DNA of 64,000 nt from Allodiplogaster sudhausi (Eukaryota; Nematoda; Chromadorea; Rhabditida; Diplogasteridae). The notes under the pieces are model-generated. The model was given only the letters and a program-made list of their open reading frames with translations. It made no database searches and was not told the origin of the DNA. Below, in pieces: positions 1-13,562 of the stretch (positions within the stretch are counted from its first letter, which is position 1; each line of letters opens with the position of its first letter). The DNA lies in assembly GCA_945643635.1 (NCBI GenBank), contig CALZFC010000029.1, forward strand, positions 1,744,001 through 1,808,000, in the 5' to 3' direction. The translations under genes were made by a program, and so were the position numbers.

Positions 1-1215
1 TCGACGTGGCGAACAAAATAGGCTATATTTCAAACGTGAAAAAAGTATTCCGCGCGAGACCCAGTACAGTAATCTTATAAATTTCATTGGTCATAAGTCG
101 CTTCAAACACATTATTAGACAATCATCGAGGTATCATTGGATAGCTGATTGAACGGGCTTTAATTTTGACCTTGGAAGATATTTTCGTAGAATTTGAATT
201 TGACCCTAAAACGCGGCCCGAAACATTTTCGGAGGCGGTTTTTGGCAAAATTAAGTATTTTATGCTCATTTCCGCACAACGGCTCCTACATACGCTTAAA
301 GTGCGTGAAATTTGCTACAACATATGTCTCTTTCAACAGAATTGAAGGTCCCAGCCTTAGGTTCCCAAAGGCTTGAACATGATCCTGTGTAAACTGTAAC
401 ACCGTGCAAGCGCATTCTTCGATCCATAACTGCGCTCAATGTCAATATTACAAAATCGCAAGTATATCATCTAAGAGCTTTCACGGAGATCTTCAAAAGT
501 TACATACATACTTTTATTGAAAAGTTTGGATTTATATGGGAAATATCGTTCTGTATAATAAGAAGGCTTAAAAAACTACTTCAAAAACATTTCCGCATGT
601 CCAAACATACATCATAAGAAAGAGGATGAAATTTTGTACAAGAAGAACCCTTTTCAATGAAATTCCATGCATACGATCTTTTGTTATAAGCCATAAGAGT
701 AGGATAACAAGGCCTTATGGAAAAACTGTACAAAAAAAGGATTGGAATATTCTAATTCGAATAACCTAAAATGTGAATTCTTTGGCGAAATGACAGCTAC
801 GCTACAGGGATTACTTTTATGATTTATAACAAAAGATCGTATGCATGGAATTACATTGAAAGGGGGACCTTCAATTCTGTTGAAAGAGACATATGTTGTA
901 GCAAATTTTACGCACGTTAAGCGTATGTAGGAGCCGTTGTGCGGAAATGAGCATAAAATACTTAATTTTGCCAAAAACCGCCTCCGAAAATGTTTCGGGC
1001 CGTGTTTTAGGGTCAAATTCAAATTCTACGAAAATATCTTCCACGATCAAAATTAAAGCCCGTTCAATCAGCTATCAAATGATACCTCGATGGTTGTCTA
1101 ATAATATGTTTGAAGCGACTTATGACCAATGAAATTTATAAGATTACTGTACTGGGTCTTGCGCGGAAAATTTTTTTCACCTTTTAAATATAGCCTATTT
1201 TGTTCGCCACGTCGA
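1..1215. mobile_element. Long-arm foldback element, family F1
   Basis: Positions 1-355 are the imperfect reverse complement of about 860-1215. The outer end reads TCGACGTGGCGAACAAAATA at position 1 and is mirrored at 1196-1215. The loop (about 400-850) is shared with the cores of two other foldback elements near 7480-7710 and 53650-54360. No transposase reading frame survives. The element may extend left of the window, so the left target duplication cannot be checked. Confidence 0.85.
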
Positions 1216-1320
1216 GTTGTCTACTGTGTTTAATTTTGGTGAAAAAATTCGACAAAAAATTCCTAGGGCAGGTCATAATAGAGCCTTGCTCGAGTCTTAC
1301 TGACATTCTCTCTTAAAACG

Positions 1321-3760
1321 TTATAATGTACTAAAATGAACTATTTTGAAAGGCCCTTGTTTAAGATTGACTTCGCACGAAGAAGGCCATAACAACCCTA
1401 GTAAGAGCAACCCTGACTTATAATGTTTGACAATAATGACAACGACGAGTCCGTCAAAGGCTGGGTAGAGGTGAAAGAGCATCGAAATGGGACCAGGCGG
1501 AATGTTGATCTGTAGAATTATGTTCGCATTTTCATGGTATAAATTTCGAATTGAGTTGATATGATTTTTAGGGACCGTGTCAAAGCAGCAACGACGTTTG
1601 CGCAAAGATCCCATAACTTTGTTCAGGGTGATCGTACCGGTTCAACCAATATTCCGCGTGATTGCTATCATTGAGATGAATTGAACCATATAGTTCTTGG
1701 ACAGAAGTTGAAAATATGAAATTTTTAAGCTTCAGTCACAAAAGTGCTATCGTAGGATAGATCTTGTAAAGAGAAATTGATTGGTGCTAATTTTATCCGT
1801 CTGCGATAACAATGAAGAAAGTTACGACACTTTTAGCGCAAATGTCGTTGCTGTTTTGACACGGTCCCGATTTTTATGACTTAATTTTATTAACAGCGAA
1901 ATATTGTGATTAAATGGGCCACGCAAAATATTAATGTACCTTCATATTCAGGATGGGAAAGCCGGTCGCGAGCAGCTCGGGCAAGTAGATGAAGAACACG
2001 GGTGCGGCGAGCTAAATGGAGACGAAAAAAAGATCAATTTTGAACTCCGTGCATTTCTCTGAAAAATTGGGAAAAGAAGGCGAAATGTTCAAGAACTATA
2101 GGAGATAAGCGTCTTCAGGCTAAGGATAAAAGCGTTTGTTTGCATCATTCCGACCTGGAGAAGGAGCGCCAGGAATAGCTGGTATTGCAGATTCGCCATG
2201 CTGGCGCCACCACATTGCTTACGCTTCTGTTAGTGAAGGAGGCGTGAAATAATATGAAAATAAATTATTAAAGGGGCCATACTCTCAAGCTTAAATTCGC
2301 CGCTTTTGACTGCCACAAGGACGAGAGAACATGTGTTTTCGACTTTTATGGTCAGGAGAATTGAACTATGTTACCGTTGTAGACGAATTGAAACGCCAAA
2401 AGAAGTATATTTTGGCAGTAAACAAAAGAAGGGCGATACGCATGCACAAGAAATGTCCTGCCTTCTTGATTTCGCCTAGGATGTAGTATGAGCAGACGAA
2501 AACGGCGGCGAATTGGCAGCCCGAAGTGCCGAGTAGCCACGTCAGCGCAATGACGTTGGTCGGACTGCTGAATCCCTGAATCATTTACAGATATATGTAT
2601 ATGTAGGTTCAAGACGTGCCACTTTCCTCGAACAATCTATACATTTTCACCGAATTTAGCTAAAATTACTGAACACGTATACATAGATCTTTCCTACGAT
2701 TTCGTATCGATTTTAGGAGTCTAAAATCTTCTTTCCATCTTAAATACGCTATTTAGACAAGGCGTACCTCGTTGAATGTCATCTCACTGTGATTGAACCA
2801 TGGAAAGTGGGGCTGGAAGACTTCGCGCTTTAGGAAGTCCACCATGTTCGGCGGCGCCTCGCATCCTTTCTTTATCAAGTAGGCACTGATCCACCATGCA
2901 CAGACGTAGAGGCTCGCGAGAATGACGACTGTGTAAAAGCGCTCGAAGTACTTGCGCCATTGGGGTCTGCTAGGAGTTGATTGTGAGGAAAAAGAAGAGC
3001 TCAACAAGAACTACTATATTATCGGAGCCTGAAAAATATTTCAAGACGAACTTGCAGAGAATAACGTAGCGATACATGAAGCAGTAAGCGAGGACTTGAA
3101 CGGTCGCATTATGAGTCGCGCCATAGATCGCGGCGCCGTATCTCAAGTGGCGTATCGTTTTCGATTATCGATTCAGAAATTGCGGCCCACAAATCTTTCT
3201 ATCACTATTGTTGCGAGAGCAAAAAAAAAAGAAGAAGAACAGAGATTTCAGTTTCTAAAGGAACACAGAGAGAAAAAAAGATGAATGTGACCAACTCGAG
3301 GAAGATGGGTCCACTCATGAATAGGAAGAATTTGCCTTCGGTGATTCCGCCGACCTAATTATAAGATTTTATGCTAGTTAGTATAATTCAAGAAATTACG
3401 GCCGTAGTAACCGGCCGGAAGAGTAGACAAATCATGGTGAAGAAGAGGTCGTGCGTCGCGAACGAGATGATGTAATACTTGTAGACGCCCATGGAAGAGC
3501 TGCTATACTTGCACGCGAGCACGATGACCATCGTGTTGCTTAGCAATGCGACAGCTATAATTACTTAGACTTTCTCTGATCTTGCTAACAGAAACAATAA
3601 CCACGGTTATAAAATGATGTATCCTTGTATTTTGTCGCATCGAAATATTTGATCCTACGATACTACTGTAAAAAAAAAACTATCTAAAAAAAATCTAGAT
3701 ACCAATGCAGGTCCGCTCGACTGCTTGGATGGCCATAAGAGCGTCCTCCGAAATGTCCAT
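1321..3760 (-). CDS. Str-type serpentine chemoreceptor (7TM GPCR), complete, 9 exons
   Basis: Predicted seven-transmembrane chemosensory receptor, by family a ciliary membrane protein of sensory neurons. Exons on the minus strand: 3703-3760, 3412-3554, 3296-3354, 3052-3141, 2768-2969, about 2464-2575, 2155-2226, 1940-2011, 1321-1509. Phases agree at every junction except exon 6 to 7. Start is ATG at 3760 (MDISEDAL). Family marks in order: a TM1-TM2 block ending in THDLFFTMICLLFRP; a YRY motif after TM3 (FMYRYVILC); the TM6 signature QYQLFLALLLQ; and TM7 with LYPAFDGLVVVIIVKHYK near the C-terminus. About 330 residues, close to the family size. Exon 6 has no in-phase GT donor; a GC donor at about 2463 would keep phase. 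Intron 8 carries a MITE. Exons 1-4 match exactly in length with the partial copy at 55458-56139. Confidence 0.82.
1571..1868. mobile_element. MITE with 8-bp target duplication (hAT-like)
   Basis: 298-bp element with inverted ends starting GGGACCGTGTCAAA. It is flanked on both sides by the perfect 8-bp direct repeat GATTTTTA (1563-1570 and 1869-1876). An 8-bp duplication is typical of hAT-type transposition. It lies in intron 8 of the Str receptor. No coding capacity. Confidence 0.9.
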
Positions 3761-3938
3761 TTGTCTAGCAGTGGTTACTTCAAACAAAGATACCACAATC
3801 AGAGAATAATATTTGTTTGGCAAAGTAAATGACCAAGGAATATCAAACGGGATTGAAAACGAGGAAGACTGCGAGCATGAGAGTGTGAAGCAGCAATTTG
3901 AAATCTCAGATAATATTTCGATGATGGTCCTCCTTTAA

Positions 3939-4215
3939 AGGAGGTATCCGGGGAATAATTAACCTAAGTTTTTTTCTATATGGATAAGTTCATCATGGTC
4001 TAAAACATATATCCTAAAAGTTTGAGCGATTTTCTTTCATTACATTCCGAGCAATAGTAACGTGAAAACTGGCGGGTAGAGAATTAGCTACGGTAGGTCA
4101 GAGCCGCCCTCCTATTTCACATGCTCTCTCGACCGAGCGACTGGCAACTTTATGAGCGCGCGCATTCAAACTGTTTCTCAAGCGCTACTGTATAATGATT
4201 TGTCGGATACTTCCT
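3939..4215. mobile_element. TTAA-flanked MITE, copy 1
   Basis: 277-bp element with inverted ends AGGAGGTATCC...GGATACTTCCT, flanked by TTAA at 3935-3938 and 4216-4219. A second copy in opposite orientation is at 16301-16569. TTAA duplication points to piggyBac-type mobilisation; this is an inference from the target site, because no transposase is present. Confidence 0.85.
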
Positions 4216-4514
4216 TTAACTAAACGGTGGATATTTAACAAGATATGCATTCATTACTGAAGATGAATCGTGCATCGTTTAATTACTAAATACGAATTCG
4301 TGTGATGCTATGGTTCACGAGATTATTTTTTTGTGTACATTATTTTTCGTAAATTGGCTCCGTAATCTCCACGCTATTTTCCAATGTACTGTTTGTAACT
4401 TTCAGTGTAAGTTGACAGTTGAAACGAGGAGGGATAAAACAAGTGAAAGAATAAAGTTGGGATTCTTTTTCTGTCTATAGCCGTGGCGGAAAAAAAATTA
4501 CATTCACGAAATAT

Positions 4515-5045
4515 GAAAGCAGTCAACATGCAATAGGAATTCTAGATCTGCATTGAAGATACTATTAATCGTAAGTATTACATACATATATCTGTATCTT
4601 GACAAGGACCTGGGGGCATAAATTGTTTTCGCTGTTTATCCAACGCTACAATTTCGACCATTAGTGATATACCCGCTTAATCGTTAGTTAATCGTGGTCA
4701 TGTATTACCTTTATATGCAAAATTATGCTGTTTGTTAATTTTCGCTTATCGGGCCAATCTGCTGATATAAAACACGCCGATATACCACATGAAGAATTAT
4801 ATTCGATGAATATGCATGCAGTCAACATGCGATTGGGAATGAAGATATGAACATGTGATGATCGTGTTAATTAGTTTTGTATCTAGACAAAGACCTGTTT
4901 TTATACACTGTTTTTGCTTCTTTCTCTTTGCCCAACGCTACATTTTTAATCGTAAATTATGTGCTGGTTTGAACGTTAGTTTATATTGGTCATGTGTCGC
5001 CATTACTTGCAAAATTATGCTGTTTTATCGCTTATCGGGCAAAAG
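4515..5045. repeat. Diverged direct duplication of about 250 bp
   Basis: Segment 4515-4755 (from gcagtcaacatgcaatagga to the cgcttatcgggcc motif) is repeated with divergence at about 4815-5041, ending in the same cgcttatcggg motif. No coding signal. The rest of the gene-free gap 3761-5711 holds the TTAA MITE and otherwise AT-rich sequence. Confidence 0.7.
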
Positions 5046-5436
5046 GAGAAACGATCAGACGAATATCAGGAAAAAAGGTTACTCGCGCAGGACTGTGAAG
5101 TCGCAGATATTCCACCCCCTAATGGCGGGTTCAGGACGGATAAAAGCATAAAATAAAAACTCAGGATTTACATTAAATAGGACGAATAAAAACAACACTG
5201 AATGAGGAAATTTTCACCATTGTATGTGAAAGTTGTGTACCTATGTATGTGCGAATAAATGTGCATAGAAGACGCTGCCAACTAAAAATTATCCACTTTT
5301 TTTTCAGGCAACACATATCGCAAACTAACATGATGTTCTTCCATAAATGGCAAAAATTACCATAAAATAGCTTCTGTTCAGTTTTTCTTTTACATTTATT
5401 GAGTATGGATTGCATTCACTATGAAATTTGTTTACT

Positions 5437-5664
5437 ATGAAATATATTCAGTATCTATTGTTTTCAGTAGCGGCTAGCGTTACTTCTGTGTTCGGCCGGG
5501 AAATGGGCTTGAGTGAATTCTTCAGAGTGCGGCGTGACATTTCTGGGAATGTGCCGATTCGCGACACGACGCAACAATTCGATGAATTGTCTGAAAAATG
5601 GAGTAATTCCCGTAATTCAGACATATTTCAAGTCTGTCAAAACTATCCCGATAGTAAACCTTGA
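5437..5664 (+). CDS. Possible small secreted peptide ORF (weak)
   Basis: A 75-codon reading frame begins MKYIQYLLFSVAASVTSVFG, which looks like a signal peptide with a plausible cleavage after FG. An acidic/polar tail with one cysteine follows. No family is recognised, there is no second copy in the window, and it lies just downstream of the 3' end of a minus-strand receptor. It could be a chance frame in that gene's 3' region. Kept only because of the leader-like start. Confidence 0.2.
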   Translation: MKYIQYLLFSVAASVTSVFGREMGLSEFFRVRRDISGNVPIRDTTQQFDELSEKWSNSRNSDIFQVCQNYPDSKP

Positions 5665-5711
5665 AAATTCAAGTTTAATATTGAAAAAATACATAAATAA
5701 CTGAAGTGAAC

Positions 5712-8700
5712 TTACTGCCTGTACGATTTGTTGTAATACAGCGTTATGCTCGGCGAGATGATAAACTGAACATGCATCACCTTAAAACGAAAGTGATATC
5801 ATTCATGACGCATTCACCATGAGAAATTCTCTATGCCTTTCATGCACACGATTTTTTAAGTCAACCGATCGAAATAATTCAGACCAAAAATCCGGATGCG
5901 TCAAGCACACGTGAAGCGATGACGCCCCAAAAGCCGGCGAGGAAGTACCAAACGGTGTAGAAGGCCACGGTGGACAACATAATTTGACCCGTCGTTATCT
6001 GACAATATACATATTTAGTATATCTCTCATCAGTAATTCTTAAAGTACATATGTTTCATTTCAAACATAAAGGCTGTATTTCATCACAATTTGTATGCGA
6101 TTAAGCCGAATTATCGAACGAAAGTATTCTTTAGGTTTTCATCCTCCATGAACCCAAAAAAGAGAAACTTAAACTGTAATGCTTGCTTCGTTTCAAAACG
6201 GCGCCTTACCCGCACGAAAGCGCGATGCTGCTCTTTCGCTGTGCGCGAGACGCGCTTCGCGTTCACGGCGCGCAGAATGTAGGCGCGGCACGCGAGCGAA
6301 AGGGCGGCGAGGCCGGCGGCGCCCACCGCGACGAAGATGATGAAATAGTTGAACTCCTCGACGCCTTCGTACTTTGTGCGGAAGAAGACGCCTTAAACCA
6401 GACAGCTTCAGTCAAAAGGATTGAACTGCTTATATTACTTTATCGATTGACGGCAAAATAACAAAACCGCGCGACGCGTACCACTTGCGTCGCGGCTGTC
6501 AATCTTGTCATAGTCGCCCGGGCGATGCAGTTTCATTGTTAACAGCGACATCACGGCATCGTGCTCATAACAGCGCGAATAGTCGTACTACAAAGAAAAT
6601 AGCTACTTCCAGGGTGAACATGGCAATTTGAACCTAAATAAATACTTTTCGTTGACTGTCCCCCTTAATAAGACGAAAGTACAGAAATCACCAACAATAA
6701 TGGGCGTTATCGTCAGCGAGAGCGCCGCACTTAGAATGAGATATGCTAAGAATGACGGCTGGCGGCCACGCATAATTATGTACGTGCGAAAGAGGAAGCC
6801 GAAGCAGAAGCATCCGAGCGCGTACATGTAGCAGAAGATGGAGACGCCCTAGGATTCAAGAGATCTTTTGTCGTGGAAACTCGCTCAGTGTCGAGATCGG
6901 CTTTGGCAGGAAATTGTTATGTAAAATAATAATAATGGATGGTAAAACAGTAAATATATAACATATATGTATATATATTTAAGAGAGCAGGTCCGTAAGC
7001 TTCGAGCGCAGCCTGCCCCGGGAAAATTGTTTTCGAATTCATTAATGGAAAACATTTTGCTTATACAACTCGACCCGCTCTATTTAATGAGACCAATTTC
7101 ATCATCATCCGATTTTTTCCCTTCGGGATACACTACCGTAACCCTGAAAATTCATTGAGCCATAAATCCGTCCAAAGTCTGTTTTGAGAAACCATCTACA
7201 TATCATTCAATAGCATTTCGAAAGTTCTTCAAATTTCGTCTAGGAACATGTTTTACGAAAATTTTATTTTGGCCGAGAAAATTGGCGTTAAATTATTTGG
7301 AGGGTCTACACACTACTTTCTGCTCATTTCTACACTCTGTAACCTAGATAGAAAGAAGGAGCGTGAAATTTACTATCAAATAATCACCATTAAAAAAAAA
7401 TCCGAGCGTACCAATTTTTTCTATGACGCAAGCAATGCGCGCGAGTCGGTCAAAATGGCACATTTTCGGTCGCCGAGGCACCGTGCAAGCGCATTCATCG
7501 ATCCATAACTACGCTCAATGTTAATATTACAAAATCGTTAGCATATCATCTAAGAGCTCTCACAGAGATCTTCAAATGCTACATACATACTTTTATTGAA
7601 ATATTTATATTTCTATGGAAAATTTCGTTCTGTACTATTAGAACGCTTAAAAAACTACTTTACAAACATTTTCGCCTGTCGAAACATACATCGTAAGAAA
7701 GAGGATGAAATTTGCTACAAAACATGTTCCTAGATGAAATTTGAAGAGCTTTCGAAATGCTATTGAATGATCTGTAGATGGTTTCTCAAAACAGACTTTG
7801 GACGGATTTATGGCTCAATGAATTTTCAGGGTTACGGTAGTGTATCCCGAAGGGAAAAAATCGGATGATGATGAATTAGTCTCATTAAAAATAGCGGGTA
7901 GAGTTGTATAAGCAAAATGTTTTCCATTAATGAATTCGAAAACAATTTTCCCGGGGCAGACCCGGCCAAAATCGACCAGCTTGGATTTTCTTCAAAAGTT
8001 ATTTATAGGGGTTTTCTGATATGAGGAATCGATTGGAAATGGTCTAAGGATCGGAAAATGCCGTTTTCGTTTGCAATGAAGGCTTGAAATATGGAGCTCG
8101 CAGCGCAGGGGGGCGAGTTGGATACACGTCTGGGGTCATTGCGTCGCACTTTGTGAAGATATATAAACGAAAATTTGCATCTGAATAGCCAAGATATTGC
8201 TCTAAACAACAAAAAAAGAAAAATTTGAAAATTTGAAACTTTAAAGTATTTATAGACGTTGTAGTTTGAGAGGGCGCAGACAACTTATTTCTCCTACACA
8301 GTATTATAGAGCTTGAAAATAGCTTTCGAACGCACTATAGGATTTAGAAAACTTAGGAAGTCTTTGATGTTTCCTTCTCGATTATTCCGGTGCGGCAGTA
8401 CAAATCAGAACGTCCGCGGATTAAAAAAGTTTCTTAAAAATCTTTTCACATGTCCAAACATAAACTAGAAGAAAGAGCGTGAAATTTGCAATACGTTGTC
8501 CTCCTTCAATAGATTTCAAAGTCAGCGATTTTTTTGTTATAAGTCAAAAGAATAAAGCATCTGCATGTAACAATTATGCAAGAAAAGGCGAAGAAAAAAA
8601 TTGGAATATTCGAATTCGAATAACATAAAAAAATTAATTATTGGGCGGAATGCTAGTGGTACTACCGGCCCTAATTTTATGGCTGATAACAAAACATCAT

Positions 8701-11700
8701 AGATTTGTAACTTTATTAAAAGGGGTTTATCCTGTACAAAATTTCACGCTCGTTCTTATGGTGAATGTTTGGAGTTGAGGAGATGATTTTGAATGGCTGA
8801 TTTATACTGCCACACCGAAATAATCGATCAGGAAACATCAAAGACTTCCTAAGTTTTCTAAATACTATAGACTTCCTCTCTCGCAGCCACTTCCTCTCTC
8901 GCAGCCACTTCCTCTCTCGCAGTAGACTTCCTCTCTCGCAGCCACTTCCTCTCTCGCAGCCACTTCCTCTCTCGCAGCCACTTCCTCTCTCGCAGCCACT
9001 TCCTCTCTCGCAGCCACTTCCTCTCTCGCAGCCACTTCCTCTCTCGCAGCCCGCCGAGTGCGGTGACCTTGCTAGTGCTCTCTTATTCTTCTATTTATTT
9101 GCTTCTTTCCTTCACTATGACCAAGCGCAAGCCTTTCTCAGACCTCCGCTTATCCCCGGCATCCAATCTGGAGCAGCTTGTCATTGACACCTTGAGTCTG
9201 GCAACGGGTGATAGGCCGGATTGAATGAGCGAGGCAACCTTTGCCTTCTTTTCCCGTGAGATGACTCTGATGGCGCACACACTGGAGCATGTCTCCAACA
9301 TGGCCAAGGGTCCTCCCACGCCAAGCTGGCCCGTTCCAGCTGGCTCATTTCCGCCGCATCGCTCTGCAAATTCTATCCCTGACCCGTCATCTTCTGCTCG
9401 CTATGCTGCCCCTGGCGATGACGATGCCCTCCGTGTTAGATCGATTGTCATTTCTGGTATGGCCGAGTCGGATGGCACCTCTCAACAGGCTCGCCTGCAC
9501 GATGATGAGGCGCGAATTAGCGCCTTGCTTGAGACACTGGGCATTGAGTGCCGTCCCCAGACGGTTTACCGGATGGGACGGCCCGGTGATAAGCCTCGTC
9601 TGATCAAGGTCGTCTTGCCGACTCGTAGCCACCAGTGGCACTGCCTCAAGGCAGCCAAGACACTCAGGGATCACGAGCAGTGGAGGGGCGTGTATGTGCG
9701 TAAGAGTATGACGAAGGAGGAGCGCGTGCGATGGGGTGAGATGCGCAAGCAATTGTCGCTCCTCCGGAGCACGGAGCCCCAGCGCCAGTGGGTTATCTAT
9801 CGGGATGACCTGTGGGTGAAGGCCGAGATTGCCGGCCGGCAGCGGAAGACTCTTCCGCCTGCCTCACTGACCGCACCCACTCCTCTCCCGATGGATACTG
9901 GTTCTGGTGGCTCGCCCACGCCTCAAGCCGCTCCTCGAGGTCAGGGAAACTAGCAGACTTAGGCATCTCTCTTGCGTCTGTAACTCTCTTAAATGCTCGC
10001 TCGATTGTGAACAAGCTTAGCCAATTTCATGCATTTCTCTGTATCAATCAGCCAAAAATAGTTTGCGTTTTCGAATCCTGGTTAAACGACGGCATATCTG
10101 ATTCTGAAATTGTCGCTAGTTTTCCGTATGCAATTTTCCGTCAAGATCGCGCAGCAAAAAGAGGAGGCGGCGTCTTTATTTTGATTTCGCATGACATCTT
10201 TGCTACTCCAGTAAAATTTTCATTTCGTTCTAATTGCGACGTAATTGCTGTAGATCTATTTCCTGCTACCCACGGCTCGCTAACACGAATTGTTTTAGTG
10301 TACCGCCCCCCATCTACTCATGCTGCTCAAAATACGGCACTCTTTGATTGCTTGCAATCTCTGTTATCTGTTCCCTATGTGTCTGTCCTCGTAGGCGATC
10401 TCAACTTGCATATTGACTGGTCAGCATCCCCTGCCCCTGTCCCTACTGCACAAGCGAAGCCATTGATCGACCTCTCGAATGATCTTGCGTATGTACAACA
10501 TGTATTGTCCCCCACTCATGGCAACAAGATTCTTGATATAGTACTTGCCCCCGCTGATGCTGTTTATAACTGCGGAGTAGCTGCGCCGTTTGAAACCTCT
10601 GATCACTCCATGGTGTCTTTTTCCCTATCCTTGTGCCAGACTCCCTTTATTGTAAACCCATCCTACGACTATTTTAAAACCGACTATCAGGCCCTGTCTT
10701 CTGCACTTTCTGTTGTCGATTGGATTGATCTCTTTGATGATTTCTCATCTGTTGAAGATTTACATGGGCGCTTCATTCTTATTCTCTCCTCTCTCCTGCT
10801 CGAGTACACCCCTTTATGCACTAGAAGAACGCCATATGCTGCATATCCCGCCCACATCAAGGCTCTTCTAAAGCACAAATCCGCGTTATTCTCCAAATTA
10901 AACTGCAATCCTGTTCGCCTTGAATATAAACGTGTTTGTTCCAGAATTACTGCTGAAATTAATAAGTTTAATCGAAATACCTCTTAAAGTCTAGTAAACG
11001 GTTTTTTGCATACGTTGGTAGCCGACTTAAAGGTATTACATCTATTCCTATGATATCAGATGCTTTTGGCCAGCGCTGCATAAACGACCACTCTAAAGCT
11101 GATGCCCTCGCATACTTCTTTTCCTCTGTCTTTACTTGTGATGATGGAAACAATCCTGAGTTCTCATGTTACCGTAACCTCTCTCATTCAATTTCTGACT
11201 TTACTATCTTTCCACAGGCTGTTTACAAGCAACTAAGGTGCCTTAAGCGATCTGTTTCAACAACATCAGAAAATATTCCCCAGATTGTCTATAGAGAATG
11301 TGCGGCCTCGCTTTCGGAACCTCTTAGCTATCTGTTTAATTTTTCTCTACTACTAGGCGAAGTCCCCATAGCCTGGAAGCAAGGTATTGTAATTCCAATA
11401 AATAAAGTCCCATCACCTAAATCTGTCTCTGATTTTCGCCCCTATCACTCTTACTCCTGCCCCAATAAAAGTACTAGAGCGTCTCCTCCGCCCAAAACTA
11501 GTCTGGTGGAGCAACCTTAATGGCATAGTTCCCCCCGAACAGCATGGTTTTCGCGCGCGCCGCTCAGTGGAAACAAATCTTCTTTGCTGTACAAATGATT
11601 GGATAACACTGATGTCCTTTACTATGATTTCGCAAAGGCTTTCGACACCGTCTCACACTCAAAGCTTCTTGCTAAGCTCGCTCATATAGGCATCTCTGGT

Positions 11701-13562
11701 AATCTTCTTAAATGGTTTGCATCCTTTCTCTCTAATCGCTCTTTTAAAGTTCGCGTTAACAATTCCTTTTCTCATTCTGTCACCGCACTCAGTGGAGTGC
11801 CTCAAGGAAGTGTTTTGTCACCGCTGCTTTTCAGCTGGTTTATTTCAGATATCCCTTCTCTTTTGTTATCTCTCCCACTTGTACGCATCTCTCTTTTTGC
11901 CGATGATCTAAAAGTTTACACAAGTTTCGATCCTAAATCCCCAACCGAAGCCCACACACAACTTTCGCAAGCATCAATCTTGATCTCACAATACTGCAAA
12001 AACATGCAGTTGCATATCGCTGTTAAAAAGAGCAGCGTCCTCCATATAGGCAAATCAAATCCAAAACTTCCGTACCAACTCTCATCACAGTCAACTTTCT
12101 CAATTGCAACTCACCCCGTAAGGGATCTAGGCGTAGTGATTGATTCTGATTTATCCTTCACAGCTCATATAGAAGTCACATGTCGTAAAGCCTTACGTAT
12201 TATCTATGCAATCTTTCGTTTGCTTAAGTCCAAGAACCCTGCTGTTTATATTAGATGTTATAAGGCATATGTTATTCCTATTTTAAATTTCTGCTCTATT
12301 GTCTGGTCTCCTCATAAGATTACTCTAATTCGCAAATTAGAAAATGTGCAGCACACATTTACTCGTCTGCTTTATGTTAGATGTAGTGAAATATCCTTTA
12401 TTTCATTTGCGGATATCCCGCCATATAGTTCTCGTCTAGCTAGATATAATCTTCCGTATCTCCTTTCAACTCGTACATCACTAGATATTACATTCTTTTA
12501 CAAGCTCTTGCACAAGATGATTGATCTACGAGTAAGCGAATTTCTTGTCTTTAAGCCTTGCAATGGAAGAGTATCTTGTTTTAATTTTGATGTTCGTAGA
12601 TGGAGACTTTCAATTTGCAGGCATTCCTTTGCAATGAGAGCACCACTCTGGTATATGTTGCTTCCACGAGAATTAGTTCAGATTAATGATATTCGAAAGT
12701 TTAAACAGATTCTAAATAGTACTTCTATTCTAGATATCCTGAAGATTAATTATGCCAATATTTAATATTATAAGAACGGATGCCTGCTTAAGTTTTATTT
12801 TTAATTAAATACTTTCATATTCTACGGTGCAGCGCTACGATATTCTACAGTCCTCCTCTCCCACCTCCCCCTATCTTCGAAAGGCAGTCCGACTCGGTTG
12901 TTCACCAGGTACTTATTGCACCTGCTCCAGCGCATGGGGGCCTAGCCTACCCCCGGGGACTCGTCCACCCCACTTCCAAATCCTGAGTTCAGCAGTTTCC
13001 GGTCTGCCCGTCCCCCTCTCACCACCTTCCTAATCCCCTATATAAACTGCACTGCTTCATATCTTACCAAATATTATTATGCAATATGTCGTCACATCAT
13101 TTTGATGTATGAATAAATAAATAAATAGTGCATTCGAAAGCTCTTTGCCTGCTCTATACAACTATGTAGGTTTGGTTCTGGTAAAATGAGAAATAAGTTG
13201 TCTACGCTCTCTCAAACTTCAACTTCTATATATACATTAGAGTTGGAAATTTTCAAATTGTTCTTTTTTATTGTTTAGAGCAATATCTTGGCTATTGAGA
13301 TGTAAATTTTCGTTTATATATCTCAACAAAGTACGGCGCAATGACCATAGACGTGCATCCAACTCGCCCTCCTGCGCGGCGAGCTCCATATTTCAAGCCT
13401 TGATAGCAAACGAAAACGGCATTTTCCGATCCTCAGACGACTTCCAATCGATTCCTCATATCAGAAAACCCCTATAAGGAACTTTTGAAGAAAATCCAAG
13501 CTGGTCGATTTTAGCCGGGTCCCCAGATACTAAGCTTCATTTTGATTCTCTCGCAAATCGTG

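Larger units (their letters stand above)
8871..13123 (+). mobile_element. Non-LTR retrotransposon (LINE), near full length
   Basis: APE-endonuclease plus reverse-transcriptase LINE of the CR1/Jockey kind (clade not certain). It has a tandem-repeat 5' UTR, two ORFs and a 3' tail of AATA units (gaataaataaataaatag). It sits inside an F2 foldback: the left flank ends aatactatag at 8870 and the right flank resumes tgcattcgaaag, restoring the uninterrupted foldback sequence (compare 8323-8345), with at most a 4-bp ATAG duplication. ORF1 carries one in-frame stop and ORF2 at least three frame breaks, so this copy is inactive. It lies in the third intron of a minus-strand receptor, antisense to the LINE. 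Confidence 0.92.

Noticed and set aside
1..1132. Mirror-image open frames starting MNLTLK in both arms
   Set aside because: They are the same sequence read in the two arms of the foldback element, not a gene family.
8871..9052. Regular direct repeats suggestive of a CRISPR array
   Set aside because: Repeats are contiguous with no spacers, lie in a eukaryotic genome and form the 5' UTR of a LINE.
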